Below the pieces are notes generated by a model. It had not been told where the DNA came from, searched no databases, and worked only from the letters and a program-made list of their open reading frames with translations. From Mangrovimonas sp. ST2L15 (GTDB lineage Bacteria > Bacteroidota > Bacteroidia > Flavobacteriales > Flavobacteriaceae), in contig NZ_LBIQ01000029.1 of the NCBI RefSeq assembly GCF_001280515.1, positions 1-46,385 on the forward strand: 46,385 nt of DNA, in the 5' to 3' direction. Each line of letters starts with the position of its first letter. Within the stretch, counting starts at the first letter, position 1. Shown in pieces: positions 1 to 9,896 of the stretch. A program made the translations under genes and the position numbers.

Positions 1-83
1 GGTTCACGGTCGAGTACACCGAACCGGGAGAAAGCAACGGGGAAACAAAGATCCTAAAGGAACATTTTACCCTCAAGCGTTAA
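1..83 (+). CDS. C-terminus of an unidentified protein (partial)
   Basis: Reading from base 3, an open frame of 26 codons runs to a TAA at 81-83 and ends in ETKILKEHFTLKR. The other two forward frames give less protein-like translations. A good intrinsic terminator follows at 121-150, which supports a gene end here. The peptide is mixed-charge with no transmembrane stretch. Too little remains to name a family. It would be transcribed in the same direction as uvrA, but the terminator and a separate uvrA promoter argue against one operon. Confidence 0.5.
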   Translation, partial: FTVEYTEPGESNGETKILKEHFTLKR

Positions 84-120
84 TAAAGGAAACTCTTAAA
101 CTAACTTCATTATAAACCTA

Positions 121-150
121 AAAAGCTTCTGAGAAATCAGAGGCTTTTTT
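121..150 (+). terminator. Intrinsic terminator before uvrA
   Basis: An 8-bp stem (GCTTCTGA / TCAGAGGC, one G-T pair) with a GAAA loop is followed by six T. It ends the transcript of the partial upstream gene. Confidence 0.8.
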
Positions 151-229
151 ATTTGTGAACAAAATTAAATCCAACAATAGAATTATATTGAAGGATTCAC
201 CTCCGCTTCTATTTTCAACCCAAAATAAT

Positions 230-237
230 TACCTTTG
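230..237 (+). promoter_or_regulatory. uvrA promoter, -7 element TACCTTTG
   Basis: This is an exact match to the Bacteroidota -7 consensus TAnnTTTG. Transcription would start near 243, about 10 nt before the ATG at 253. That rules out the in-frame upstream ATG at 235, which lies inside the -7 element. I see no convincing -33 TTG at the right distance. Confidence 0.65.
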
Positions 238-252
238 TGTCTTTGCATTTTT

Positions 253-3087
253 ATGAGCCAATTTGAAGAACACATAGAAGTTAAGGGCGCCAGAGTCCAT
301 AATCTTAAAAATATTGATGTCACCATTCCAAGGGATAAATTGGTAGTAATAACCGGATTGTCTGGCAGTGGTAAATCTTCATTGGCTTTTGACACCATTT
401 ATGCTGAAGGGCAGCGTCGTTACATTGAGACATTTTCAGCCTATGCACGTCAATTTTTAGGTGGATTGGAACGGCCAGATGTAGATAAAATTGATGGGCT
501 TTCTCCAGTTATAGCCATTGAACAAAAAACCACTAGCAGATCGCCACGTTCTACGGTAGGCACTATTACTGAAATTTATGACTTTCTCAGGTTACTTTAC
601 GCACGTGCCAGTGACGCTTACAGTTATAATACTGGTGAAAAAATGGTTAGCTATAACGATGACCAGATTAAGGAACTGATTATTGAAAATTTCAAGGGTA
701 AGCGCATCAACATTTTGGCCCCAGTTATTCGTTCTCGAAAAGGACATTATCGGGAACTTTTTGAGCAAATTGCCAAACAAGGTTTTGTAAAAGTGAGAAC
801 CGATGGTGAGATACGCGATTTAATTAAAGGAATGAAATTAGATCGTTATAAAACCCACGATATTGAAATTGTAATTGATCGTCTTAAAATTGACGACTCC
901 ATTGACAATGACAAACGCCTTTCTGAAACCATCAATACAGCCATGTATCATGGCGAGGACGTGCTTATGGTAATAGACCAAGACACAGATGAAGTTAGGT
1001 ATTTCAGTCGGAATTTAATGTGTCCATCTACTGGTATCTCATACCCAAATCCAGAGCCAAATAATTTCTCGTTCAATTCACCCAAAGGTGCTTGTCCAAA
1101 ATGCCATGGATTGGGGAAACTGTATCAAATTAATGAACAAAAAATCATTCCTGACACATCACTATCCATTAAGCAAGGTGCATTAGCACCACACGGACCT
1201 CAAAAAAATAGCTGGATATTTAAACAATTGGAAACCATCGCGCAAAGATTTCAATTTTCATTAAATGATCCCTACCAAAGCATTCCTAAAGAAGCTAAGG
1301 AAATGATACTTTATGGAGGGAATGAAAAATTTTCAGTTGAGAGCAAAACCCTAGGAGTTACTAGAAATTACAACATTGATTTTGAGGGAGTAGCGAATTT
1401 TATTGAAAACCAATACCATAATTCTGATTCCACTTCCTTAAAACGTTGGGCCAAAGAATTTATGGACAAGGTTCCTTGTCAGGAATGTGGTGGCAGCAGA
1501 TTAAGAAAAGAATCACTTTACTTTAAGGTCAACGAATTAAATATTGCCGAATTAGCTCATAAAGATATCATTGATTTGTCAGGCTGGTTTGAAGACCTAC
1601 CAAAACAACTGAGTGGCAAACAATGGAAAATTTCCGAAGAAATCATCAAAGAAATAAAAACGAGGTTACGATTTTTAGTGGACGTAGGATTAGAATATCT
1701 ATCACTTGACAGAAGCTCTAAGTCCCTTTCAGGAGGAGAAGCTCAAAGAATCAGGCTCGCCACACAAATTGGTTCCCAATTGGTTGGTGTACTTTATATT
1801 CTTGATGAACCAAGTATTGGTTTGCACCAAAGGGACAATGAAAAGCTTATCAATTCATTAGTATCTTTAAGAGATGTTGGAAATTCGGTAATTGTGGTTG
1901 AGCATGATAAAGACATGATAGAACGTGCTGATTATGTTATAGATATTGGACCAAAGGCCGGAAAACACGGTGGAGAAATAATTAGCGAAGGTAACCCCGA
2001 GGAACTCAAAACACACCACACATTAACAGCCGACTACTTAAACGGCACCAAACAGATTGAAGTACCCAAAGAACGTCGAGCAGGAAATGGTAAAACAATC
2101 ATTTTAGAGGGATGCACCGGTAACAATCTTAAAGATATTACCGTAGAATTTCCATTGGGTAAAATGATAGGAATAACTGGGGTATCTGGCAGCGGGAAAT
2201 CTACCTTAATAAATGAAACCCTCTACCCTATTATGAATGCCCATTATTTTAATGGGGTTAAAAAACCTATGCCTTATAAAAACATTAAGGGATTAGAACA
2301 CATAGATAAAGTAATCGACATCAATCAATCACCTATAGGAAGGACTCCTAGGAGTAATCCAGCCACTTACACAGGCGTATTTAGTGAAATAAGAAGTCTA
2401 TTCGCTAAAATTCCAGAAGCCATGATTCGCGGATATAAACCTGGAAGATTTAGCTTTAATGTCAAGGGAGGCCGATGTGAAACTTGCCAAGGAGGCGGGT
2501 TGAGAGTCATTGAGATGAATTTCCTCCCAGATGTTTACGTGGAATGCGAAACGTGCCAAGGAAAACGATTCAATAGGGAAACCTTAGAAATAAGATACAA
2601 AGGAAAATCCATTAGTGATGTGTTGGAAATGACCATCAATGAAGGGGTAGAATTCTTTGAACACATTCCGAAAATTTATAAAAAATTAAAAACCATTCAA
2701 GATGTAGGTTTGGGCTATATCACTCTAGGTCAGCAAAGCACTACTTTGTCTGGCGGTGAAGCACAGCGAATCAAACTTGCCACTGAATTGAGTAAAAGAG
2801 ACACGGGTAATACGTTTTATATTTTAGATGAACCTACAACTGGATTGCATTTCGAGGATATTCGTGTGCTCATGTTGGTTCTTAATAAATTAGTCAATAA
2901 AGGAAATACGGTTCTGATCATAGAACACAATATGGATGTTATCAAAATGTGTGACCACCTTATCGATATTGGCTATGAGGGAGGAAAAAAAGGTGGACAG
3001 GTTGTTGGAATAGGAACCCCTGAAGCTTTGACAAAGAATACAAAAAGCTACACAGCTAAATTTCTAAAAAAGGAACTAAACTCTTAA
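253..3087 (+). CDS. uvrA: UvrA, excinuclease ABC subunit A
   Basis: This is the damage-recognition ATPase of nucleotide excision repair, cytoplasmic, acting with UvrB. The protein of 944 residues has two ABC modules: Walker A GLSGSGKSS near residues 35-43 and GVSGSGKST near 642-650, each with an LSGGEAQRI signature (about 492 and 833). The C-terminal zinc module has both CETC pairs. The first zinc module is atypical: the first pair reads C257-P-S-T260, so one Cys is missing, while the second pair C281-P-K-C284 is intact. I recall similar losses in other Bacteroidota UvrA proteins. The ATG at 253 is chosen because the promoter -7 box covers the upstream ATG at 235. No clear terminator follows. 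Confidence 0.96.
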   Translation: MSQFEEHIEVKGARVHNLKNIDVTIPRDKLVVITGLSGSGKSSLAFDTIYAEGQRRYIETFSAYARQFLGGLERPDVDKIDGLSPVIAIEQKTTSRSPRSTVGTITEIYDFLRLLYARASDAYSYNTGEKMVSYNDDQIKELIIENFKGKRINILAPVIRSRKGHYRELFEQIAKQGFVKVRTDGEIRDLIKGMKLDRYKTHDIEIVIDRLKIDDSIDNDKRLSETINTAMYHGEDVLMVIDQDTDEVRYFSRNLMCPSTGISYPNPEPNNFSFNSPKGACPKCHGLGKLYQINEQKIIPDTSLSIKQGALAPHGPQKNSWIFKQLETIAQRFQFSLNDPYQSIPKEAKEMILYGGNEKFSVESKTLGVTRNYNIDFEGVANFIENQYHNSDSTSLKRWAKEFMDKVPCQECGGSRLRKESLYFKVNELNIAELAHKDIIDLSGWFEDLPKQLSGKQWKISEEIIKEIKTRLRFLVDVGLEYLSLDRSSKSLSGGEAQRIRLATQIGSQLVGVLYILDEPSIGLHQRDNEKLINSLVSLRDVGNSVIVVEHDKDMIERADYVIDIGPKAGKHGGEIISEGNPEELKTHHTLTADYLNGTKQIEVPKERRAGNGKTIILEGCTGNNLKDITVEFPLGKMIGITGVSGSGKSTLINETLYPIMNAHYFNGVKKPMPYKNIKGLEHIDKVIDINQSPIGRTPRSNPATYTGVFSEIRSLFAKIPEAMIRGYKPGRFSFNVKGGRCETCQGGGLRVIEMNFLPDVYVECETCQGKRFNRETLEIRYKGKSISDVLEMTINEGVEFFEHIPKIYKKLKTIQDVGLGYITLGQQSTTLSGGEAQRIKLATELSKRDTGNTFYILDEPTTGLHFEDIRVLMLVLNKLVNKGNTVLIIEHNMDVIKMCDHLIDIGYEGGKKGGQVVGIGTPEALTKNTKSYTAKFLKKELNS

Positions 3088-3179
3088 TTTTTTATTAATA
3101 CATTATAACTTTAAGTTAATAACTAGATATTATTAACAATACTACTTAATTATTTACTACATTAGATACATAACACTAA

Positions 3180-3359
<180 letters not shown>

Positions 3360-3383
3360 CAAATTAAGATTTTAAAATAATTT

Positions 3384-3414
3384 AAAAGTCTGGCATTTTT
3401 GTCAGGCTTTTTTT
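3384..3414 (+). terminator. Intrinsic terminator after the lmo0937-type gene
   Basis: A 9-bp stem (AAGTCTGGC / GTCAGGCTT with two G-T pairs) and a 6-nt loop are followed by an uninterrupted T run. Confidence 0.75.
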
Positions 3415-3448
3415 ATGATTCCAAACAAGAAGCAAATAGTTCATTTAA

Positions 3449-3480
3449 TTGTATGAAATCATTTAATTCCTTTAAATTTG
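3449..3480 (+). promoter_or_regulatory. Promoter TTG-N21-TAAATTTG for the LOG-family gene
   Basis: The -7 element TAAATTTG is at 3473-3480 and a TTG at 3449-3451 lies 21 nt upstream, a permitted spacing for Bacteroidota promoters. It gives a leader of roughly 25 nt before ATG 3512. Confidence 0.6.
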
Positions 3481-3511
3481 TTGATTTTAGGTAAGATTAT
3501 TAATCACAAAT

Positions 3512-4198
3512 ATGAGAAAAGAACGACACCATAAAAGTTGGAATGAAATAAAAACCAATGATTCTTGGGCCATTTTTAAAATTATGGGAGAATTTGTAAA
3601 TGGTTATGAAAAATTAAGTAGAATAGGACCATGTGTTTCTATTTTTGGATCAGCTAGAACCAAGCCCAACCATAAATACTATAAACTAGCCGAAGAAGTT
3701 GCTAAAAAAATCGTTCATAAAGGTTACGGTGTAATTACAGGTGGCGGCCCTGGTATCATGGAAGCAGGAAACAAGGGTGCTCATATTGCTGGTGGAACTT
3801 CTGTTGGGCTGAATATTGAACTTCCGTTTGAACAACACGATAATCCTTACATCGATTCTGATAAGAGTTTGGACTTTGATTATTTCTTTGTGAGAAAAGT
3901 AATGTTCGTCAAATACTCTCAAGGTTTTGTTGTCATGCCAGGTGGTTTTGGAACTTTAGACGAACTATTTGAGGCGATAACACTTATTCAAACCAATAAA
4001 ATTGAGCGTTTCCCAATTATATTAGTAGGAACAGATTTTTGGGAAGGCCTTATGGATTGGATTAAAAACACTTTGGTCAATGAAAAAAATATCAGTCCCA
4101 AAGACCTTGATCTTATCCACCTAGTTGACACTGCAGATGAAGTTGTAAATATTCTAGACGAATTCTATAACCAATTTGGATTAAGTCCAAACTTCTAG
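3512..4198 (+). CDS. LOG-family (TIGR00730) nucleotide-binding protein
   Basis: This is a 228-residue Rossmann-fold protein of the LOG family, often misnamed lysine decarboxylase. Members hydrolyse N6-modified or plain nucleoside monophosphates to base and ribose 5-phosphate. The nucleotide-binding motif GGGPGIMEA starts near residue 78 and the catalytic signature PGGFGTLDE near residue 143. The N-terminal 30 residues are basic and outside the conserved core. It has its own promoter, and the following gene starts 81 nt later on the same strand with no terminator between. The family call is firm; the substrate cannot be told from sequence. Confidence 0.9.
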   Translation: MRKERHHKSWNEIKTNDSWAIFKIMGEFVNGYEKLSRIGPCVSIFGSARTKPNHKYYKLAEEVAKKIVHKGYGVITGGGPGIMEAGNKGAHIAGGTSVGLNIELPFEQHDNPYIDSDKSLDFDYFFVRKVMFVKYSQGFVVMPGGFGTLDELFEAITLIQTNKIERFPIILVGTDFWEGLMDWIKNTLVNEKNISPKDLDLIHLVDTADEVVNILDEFYNQFGLSPNF

Positions 4199-4279
4199 TC
4201 TTTTACTTTAACAGAAACTTGTAAATTTTTCATACAAAATAGACTATATTCCCTTAAAATAATTGCTATTTACATTCCA

Positions 4280-7135
4280 TTGCCAAAGTTGAATTTATTT
4301 AGATTCTCCTTAAGACATCGGTTAGTTGTTGTCTTTTGCCTTTTTAACACCATCATTTGGGGTCAAAACCGTATGGATATAAAAGCCGATTTTGATACAG
4401 AAAACAAACAAATCAAAATTGAGCAAACCATTACGTATATAAACACATCGAATGATGTTTTGACAGAAATTTATCTTAATGACTGGATTCAAAGTTTTAG
4501 CAGCAAGACCACACCTTTAGCCAAAAGGTTTGCTGAGGAATATAAAACGGTTTTCCATTTTGCTAAAAGTGAGGATCGTGGTTTTACAGCCATCACAGCA
4601 ATGACGCAAAATGGTCAAGAATTAAGCTTCAACAGACTTAAAGACCAACCAGATGTTATCAAAGTAATCCCTATAACGCCTATAAAACCAAAGGAATCTT
4701 ATACCATAGAGTTAAAATATGTAGTTCAAGTTCCCAATGATAAATTTACTAGGTATGGGGTCTCTGACATGGGAGAATACCACCTAAGATACTGGTATAT
4801 TACACCTGCAATTTATAATGGTAAATGGCAATATTATAGCAATAAGGATTTAGATGATATGTTTATTCCAAAATCGGATATATCCATGGAAGTGCGTTTC
4901 CCCAAAGACTTATATCTTGCATCGGAATTAAACGTGCTATCTATCAAAAATGATGGTAATAAACAAATAATCACTTTAGAGGGAAAGGACCGAATCAACA
5001 CCAAACTTTTTTTAGATCGCCTTAAACGATTCAGTCAAGTAGAAACTGAATATTTCACACTTATTTACAACATTGATAATGAGAACTTAAATTTAGTCGA
5101 TCAGCTAATAAATATTGACAAAATTGCAGGATTTTTAGATCAAAATTTAGGTAGTTATCCTCATGAAAACTTGCTATTAACGCATATCGATTACAAAAAG
5201 AATCCCATTTACGGATTGAACCTCCTACCCGATTTTATCAGACCATTTCCTGATCAATTTCAATATGAACTCAAGATTCTAAAAACGGCACTAAACAACT
5301 ATTTAGAAAATATTTTATTGATCAACCCAAGAGAAGACCAGTGGTTGATTGATGGTCTTCAAACATACTTTTTGATAAAATATGTAGATGAAAATTACCC
5401 TGAAATGAAAATTTTTGGAACCCTTTCAAATGTCTGGGGAATCAGAACTTTTCATGCCGCCGAATTGGATTTTAATGACCAATACAATTTTCTTTACATG
5501 CACATGGCAAGAACCAATTTGGATCAACCTTTATTGATGCAAAAAGACAGCTTGCTAAAATTCAATATGAATATCGCCAACAAATATAAAGCAGGCGTAG
5601 GACTAAGGTATCTAGACGATTATGTGAATGCCAATATTCTTGAAAACACCATCAAAGAGTTCATCGCCAACCAAAGTCTAAATGAAACCAATACCAGTGA
5701 TTTTGAACAACTAATAAAATCAAAGACATCAAAAAACATCCATTGGTTCTTTGACGAATATCTCAAAACATCCAAGAAAATTGACTTTAAAATTAAAGAG
5801 GTTCAAGAATTCCCAGATTCGATTCAAGTAACCATTAAAAACAAAAGAGACAATCACATGCCGGTCTCCCTTTTTGGTCTAAGAAATGATTCTGTAGTTT
5901 ACAAAACTTGGGTAGATGATATCAATAAATCTAAAACGGTCACAGTTCCTAAGGATCATATCGATAAATTAGTCCTTAATTATGATAAGTCTATTCCCGA
6001 ATTTAATTTGAGAGATAATTGGAAATCCATGAAAGGTTTTTTGTTCAACAATAAACCTATTCAGTTTAGATTGTTTAAGGACATTGAAGACCCCTACTAC
6101 AATCAAATATTCTTCATGCCTCAAATTAAATACAACTATTATGATGGGTTTGCACCAGGACTTAAGCTTTATAATAAAACAGTACTCACCAAAGCATTCA
6201 ACTACAACCTTAGGCCAAGTTATGCTTTAAAAAGCCAACAGTTGGTTGGAAGCGGAAATGTAAGTTATATTCAAAGACCAGAAAACAGAGATCTTTATTA
6301 CATTAGATATGGGTTTTCAGGAGCGTACTCCAACTATGCTCCAAACTTGAGTTATACTTCGCTGCAACCCTATGTTCAGTTTCGATTTAGAGACCATAAA
6401 GACTTAAGAAACAATAGAAAAAACTATCTTACTTTTCGATATGTTTCCATCAATCGTGAAGAAGATCCACTAGGCATTTACAACGTAGAAGAAGAACCTA
6501 GCTACGGGGTATTCAATGCCCAATTTGGACATTCCAACCCCAATTTAAAAAATTATAAATTTTGGAATACCGATTTACAGTTGGCCAAAAACTTTGGGAA
6601 AGCTTCCTTCAACTATGAGTTTAGAACCCTTACCGAAGGTAACAGACAATATAACCTAAGGTTCTTTGGAGGTGTTTTCTTGTATAATAAAACCTATGAA
6701 AATTCGAATTTCTTTAGCTTTGCTTTAGACCGACCAACCGACTACCTATTCGATTACAATTACTACGGAAGATCAGAAAATACAGGGATATTTAGTCAGC
6801 AATTAATCATAGCCGAAGGTGGATTTAAATCCAAATTAAATCCTGCATATGCCAACCAATGGATAACTACATTGAACGGTAGCGCCACCATCTGGAAATA
6901 CATTCATGCCTATGGTGATATTGGATTGGTAAAAAACCATGATTTCAATCCAGAGTTTGTTTATGATTCAGGAATCCGATTTAGTCTGGTTGAAGATTAC
7001 TTCGAACTATACTTTCCAGTTTATTCCAATTTAGGCTGGGAAGTTGCCCAACCCAACTACGAAGAAAAAATCAGGTTCATAGTTACCTTAGACATCAAGA
7101 CTCTATTTGGTTTATTTACAAGGCGCTGGTATTAA
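4280..7135 (+). CDS. M1-peptidase-like protein without HEXXH, fused to a predicted outer-membrane barrel
   Basis: This 951-residue exported protein has three visible parts: a hydrophobic signal segment (about 14-29, ending WGQ), an M1-aminopeptidase-like region (about 30-560), and a C-terminal part (about 600-951) rich in alternating aromatic and polar strands that ends in an aromatic residue (RRWY), typical of Bacteroidota outer-membrane barrels. Where M1 enzymes have HEXXH followed 18 residues later by Glu, this protein reads LKTALNNYLENILL and then QWLIDGLQTYF (about 332-365), so the zinc ligands and catalytic Glu are absent. It is probably a catalytically dead M1 scaffold on the outer membrane. 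The start is uncertain: TTG at 4280 or TTG at 4289. The first in-frame ATG (4372) would remove the signal peptide. Confidence 0.75.
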   Translation: MPKLNLFRFSLRHRLVVVFCLFNTIIWGQNRMDIKADFDTENKQIKIEQTITYINTSNDVLTEIYLNDWIQSFSSKTTPLAKRFAEEYKTVFHFAKSEDRGFTAITAMTQNGQELSFNRLKDQPDVIKVIPITPIKPKESYTIELKYVVQVPNDKFTRYGVSDMGEYHLRYWYITPAIYNGKWQYYSNKDLDDMFIPKSDISMEVRFPKDLYLASELNVLSIKNDGNKQIITLEGKDRINTKLFLDRLKRFSQVETEYFTLIYNIDNENLNLVDQLINIDKIAGFLDQNLGSYPHENLLLTHIDYKKNPIYGLNLLPDFIRPFPDQFQYELKILKTALNNYLENILLINPREDQWLIDGLQTYFLIKYVDENYPEMKIFGTLSNVWGIRTFHAAELDFNDQYNFLYMHMARTNLDQPLLMQKDSLLKFNMNIANKYKAGVGLRYLDDYVNANILENTIKEFIANQSLNETNTSDFEQLIKSKTSKNIHWFFDEYLKTSKKIDFKIKEVQEFPDSIQVTIKNKRDNHMPVSLFGLRNDSVVYKTWVDDINKSKTVTVPKDHIDKLVLNYDKSIPEFNLRDNWKSMKGFLFNNKPIQFRLFKDIEDPYYNQIFFMPQIKYNYYDGFAPGLKLYNKTVLTKAFNYNLRPSYALKSQQLVGSGNVSYIQRPENRDLYYIRYGFSGAYSNYAPNLSYTSLQPYVQFRFRDHKDLRNNRKNYLTFRYVSINREEDPLGIYNVEEEPSYGVFNAQFGHSNPNLKNYKFWNTDLQLAKNFGKASFNYEFRTLTEGNRQYNLRFFGGVFLYNKTYENSNFFSFALDRPTDYLFDYNYYGRSENTGIFSQQLIIAEGGFKSKLNPAYANQWITTLNGSATIWKYIHAYGDIGLVKNHDFNPEFVYDSGIRFSLVEDYFELYFPVYSNLGWEVAQPNYEEKIRFIVTLDIKTLFGLFTRRWY

Positions 7136-7155
7136 AAACAGCCCCTATTTTTATC

Positions 7156-7187
7156 AAAAAACCCTATTAACATTTTGAGGTTTTTTT
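7156..7187 (+). terminator. Weak terminator after the M1-like gene
   Basis: An AT-rich 8-bp stem AAAAAACC / GGTTTTTT with a 15-nt loop runs into a T tract. It is weaker than the other hairpins in this window. Confidence 0.4.
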
Positions 7188-7280
7188 AATGAAAATGTAA
7201 TTTTTAGAGTTTTTTTTAAAAATTGCATAATTTTAACCTCCTATTTTGAATAATGCTCAAAATATTAACTGTTTTTCGCG

Positions 7281-7311
7281 TTGCAAAAGTTATCAAAATT
7301 TCTTACTTTTG
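7281..7311 (+). promoter_or_regulatory. Strong promoter TTG-N20-TACTTTTG for the E1 dehydrogenase
   Basis: The -33 TTG is at 7281-7283 and the -7 TACTTTTG at 7304-7311. The expected transcription start is about 7317, which puts the coding start at ATG 7332, not at the in-frame TTG 7281 that coincides with the -33 element. Confidence 0.75.
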
Positions 7312-7331
7312 CAGTAATTCTCAAAAACACT

Positions 7332-9743
7332 ATGCAAACAAATCCTGATATTAAAACTAAACTTTCTTTTGACGATTTTAAACAAGAGGTACTTAACGAT
7401 TACAAAGTAGCCGTTACCTCAAGAGAATGTAGCCTTCTTGGACGTAGAGAAGTGCTTACAGGAAAAGCTAAGTTTGGAATCTTTGGAGGTGGTAAGGAAG
7501 TGCCACAATTAGCAATGGCCAAGGCCTTTAAAAATGGTGATTTTAGATCTGGTTATTACAGAGATCAAACCTTTATGATGGCTATTGGAAAATTATCCAT
7601 TGAAAACTTTTTCTCTGGTCTTTATGCTAATATTGACTTCAATCAGGAACCCATGTCTGGAGGACGACAAATGGGAGGCCACTTTATGACTCCAACCATA
7701 GATGAGAATGGTGATTGGTTGGATTTAACAAAAACAAAAAATACAAGCTCAGACATCTCTCCTACTGCGGGTCAGATGCCACGATTGCTTGGTTTAGCGC
7801 AAGCTTCAAAAATTTACAGACACGTAGAAGGCATAGACAGTTCCAAATTTTCGAATAATGGAAATGAGGTTGCGTGGGGAACCATTGGTAATGCAAGTAC
7901 TAGTGAGGGATTATTTTTTGAAACTATTAATGCAGCTGGCGTCCTTCAAGTACCGATGATTATAAGTGTTTGGGATGACGAATATGGTATTTCTGTGCAT
8001 GCAAAACACCAGACAACCAAAGAAAATATTTCCGAAATCCTTAAAGGATTCCAAAAGGATGAAAATAGCAATGGCTATGAAATCTTAAAAGTTAAAGGTT
8101 GGGATTACGTTTCATTGATCGAAGTTTATGAAGAAGCTTCGCAAATTGCTCGTGAAAAGCATGTGCCTGTCTTAATCCATGTGCAGGAGTTGACACAACC
8201 CCAAGGTCATTCTACCTCAGGATCTCATGAAAGATACAAAAGTAAGGAGCGATTGGAATGGGAGGTGCAATATGACTGTAATGCCCAAATGAGAGAGTGG
8301 ATGATTGCTACTGGCATTGCTACCGAGGAAGAGCTTTCTGAGTTGGAGAAATCCATCAAAAAGGCAGTTCGTGATGGTAAAAAAGCAGCTTGGACTTCTT
8401 TCGTTCACCCTATTAAAGAAGAAAAGTCACAAATTATAGACATATTAGATAAGCTCGCATCAAGCAGTCCCAATAAGGTATTCATTACCAAACTTAAAAA
8501 TGAGTTGGATGCTATTTCAGAGCCTATCAGAAAAGATGTCATTTCTACAGCAAGAAAAGCTCTTAAATATGTGATTTCCGAAAACACCCCTGAAAAAAAG
8601 AATCTGATTAACTGGATAGAAACTTATTTTGATAATATCCAGCCTAAATATAGTTCACATCTTTATAGTGAATCACAAAAGGCGACACGCCTAGTTGAAG
8701 AGGTAAAACCTCAATATAAAGAAACTTCAGAAGAAGTAGACGCTAGAATTATCATTAGGGACAATTTTAATGCGCTTTTTAGCAAACACCCTGAAGTTTT
8801 GATTTTTGGTGAGGACTCTGGAAATATTGGAGATGTAAACCAAGGTTTGGAAGGGATGCAGGAGAAATATGGAGAACTAAGAGTGGCTGATGCTGGTATT
8901 AGAGAAGCTACCATACTTGGACAAGGAATCGGGATGGCCATGAGAGGATTAAGGCCTATTGCTGAAATTCAGTATTTAGACTACCTAATGTACGCCCTCC
9001 AAACGATGAGTGATGATTTATCCACTGTACAATACAGAACCAAAGGGCATCAAAAAGCTCCGGTTATTGTTAGAACTAGAGGACATAGACTAGAGGGGAT
9101 TTGGCATTCAGGTTCTCAACTAGGAGGCATTTTAAATTTGGTCAGAGGCATACTTATTCTAGTTCCTAGAAACATGACCAAAGCAGCTGGCTTCTATAAC
9201 ACCCTTTTAGAAAGTGACGATCCCGCCTTGGTAATAGAATGTTTAAATGGTTACCGCCTTAAAGAAAAGCTACCTACAAATATGGGTGATTTTAAAACCC
9301 CAGTTGGTGTTGTTGAAACTTTAAAAGAAGGAAAAGATATCACTTTAGTCTCTTATGGCTCTACTTTACGTATTGTCGAGGACGTTGCTAAAGAATTAAT
9401 GGAAGTTGGTATTGATGCTGAAGTGATAGATGTGCAATCATTGATTCCATTTGATCTGAATCACGATATCGTAAAGAGTGTAGCCAAGACCAATCGTTTG
9501 ATGGTTATTGATGAGGATGTTCCTGGAGGTGCTTCAGCTTACATTTTAAATGAAATTTTAAATACACAAAATGCGTATAAGCATTTAGATAGCAAACCAA
9601 GTACTTTAACTGCTAAAGAGCATAGACCTGCTTATGGTAGTGATGGAGATTATTTCTCAAAACCATCGCATGAAGACATTTTTGAGGCCATTTATGCCGT
9701 AATGCATGAATCTGATCCAAATACATATCCTAAATTAAGATAG
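7332..9743 (+). CDS. Fused E1 alpha/beta subunit of a branched-chain-type 2-oxoacid dehydrogenase
   Basis: This is the thiamine-diphosphate-dependent E1 component that decarboxylates 2-oxoacids (probably branched-chain ones) and passes the acyl group to a lipoyl E2. The alpha-type half occupies about residues 1-400, with the ThDP region GTIGNASTSEGLFFE near 190-205. The beta-type half occupies about 470-803, with VLIFGEDSG, the AGIREATILGQGIGMA stretch and the VRTRGHRLEGIWHSG region. Subunits are separate genes in most bacteria; the single-chain form of about 800 residues is common in Bacteroidota. The start at 7332 follows from the promoter position. A strong terminator follows, so it is monocistronic, with E2 and E3 encoded elsewhere. 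Confidence 0.9.
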   Translation: MQTNPDIKTKLSFDDFKQEVLNDYKVAVTSRECSLLGRREVLTGKAKFGIFGGGKEVPQLAMAKAFKNGDFRSGYYRDQTFMMAIGKLSIENFFSGLYANIDFNQEPMSGGRQMGGHFMTPTIDENGDWLDLTKTKNTSSDISPTAGQMPRLLGLAQASKIYRHVEGIDSSKFSNNGNEVAWGTIGNASTSEGLFFETINAAGVLQVPMIISVWDDEYGISVHAKHQTTKENISEILKGFQKDENSNGYEILKVKGWDYVSLIEVYEEASQIAREKHVPVLIHVQELTQPQGHSTSGSHERYKSKERLEWEVQYDCNAQMREWMIATGIATEEELSELEKSIKKAVRDGKKAAWTSFVHPIKEEKSQIIDILDKLASSSPNKVFITKLKNELDAISEPIRKDVISTARKALKYVISENTPEKKNLINWIETYFDNIQPKYSSHLYSESQKATRLVEEVKPQYKETSEEVDARIIIRDNFNALFSKHPEVLIFGEDSGNIGDVNQGLEGMQEKYGELRVADAGIREATILGQGIGMAMRGLRPIAEIQYLDYLMYALQTMSDDLSTVQYRTKGHQKAPVIVRTRGHRLEGIWHSGSQLGGILNLVRGILILVPRNMTKAAGFYNTLLESDDPALVIECLNGYRLKEKLPTNMGDFKTPVGVVETLKEGKDITLVSYGSTLRIVEDVAKELMEVGIDAEVIDVQSLIPFDLNHDIVKSVAKTNRLMVIDEDVPGGASAYILNEILNTQNAYKHLDSKPSTLTAKEHRPAYGSDGDYFSKPSHEDIFEAIYAVMHESDPNTYPKLR

Positions 9744-9762
9744 AAATTTTAGGTTCTAAATT

Positions 9763-9794
9763 AAAAGCCCTCTGATCTAAAAGAGGGCTTTTTT
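9763..9794 (+). terminator. Intrinsic terminator after the E1 gene
   Basis: An AAGCCCTCT / AGAGGGCTT stem with a 7-8 nt loop is followed by a T6 tract. Confidence 0.9.
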
Positions 9795-9896
9795 ATTCTT
9801 AAAACCCAAACAAACTTCATTTTTATAGCTAATCACCTCAAGTTGTTGGTTTTATAATTATTTTAAATTACATTTAATAACCTAATCCTCATCCAC

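Noticed and set aside
3106-3118. 13-nt palindrome TAACTTTAAGTTA as an operator
   Set aside because: Such AT-rich palindromes are expected by chance in this DNA; there is no second copy or linked regulator, so it is only mentioned in the neighbouring gene entry.
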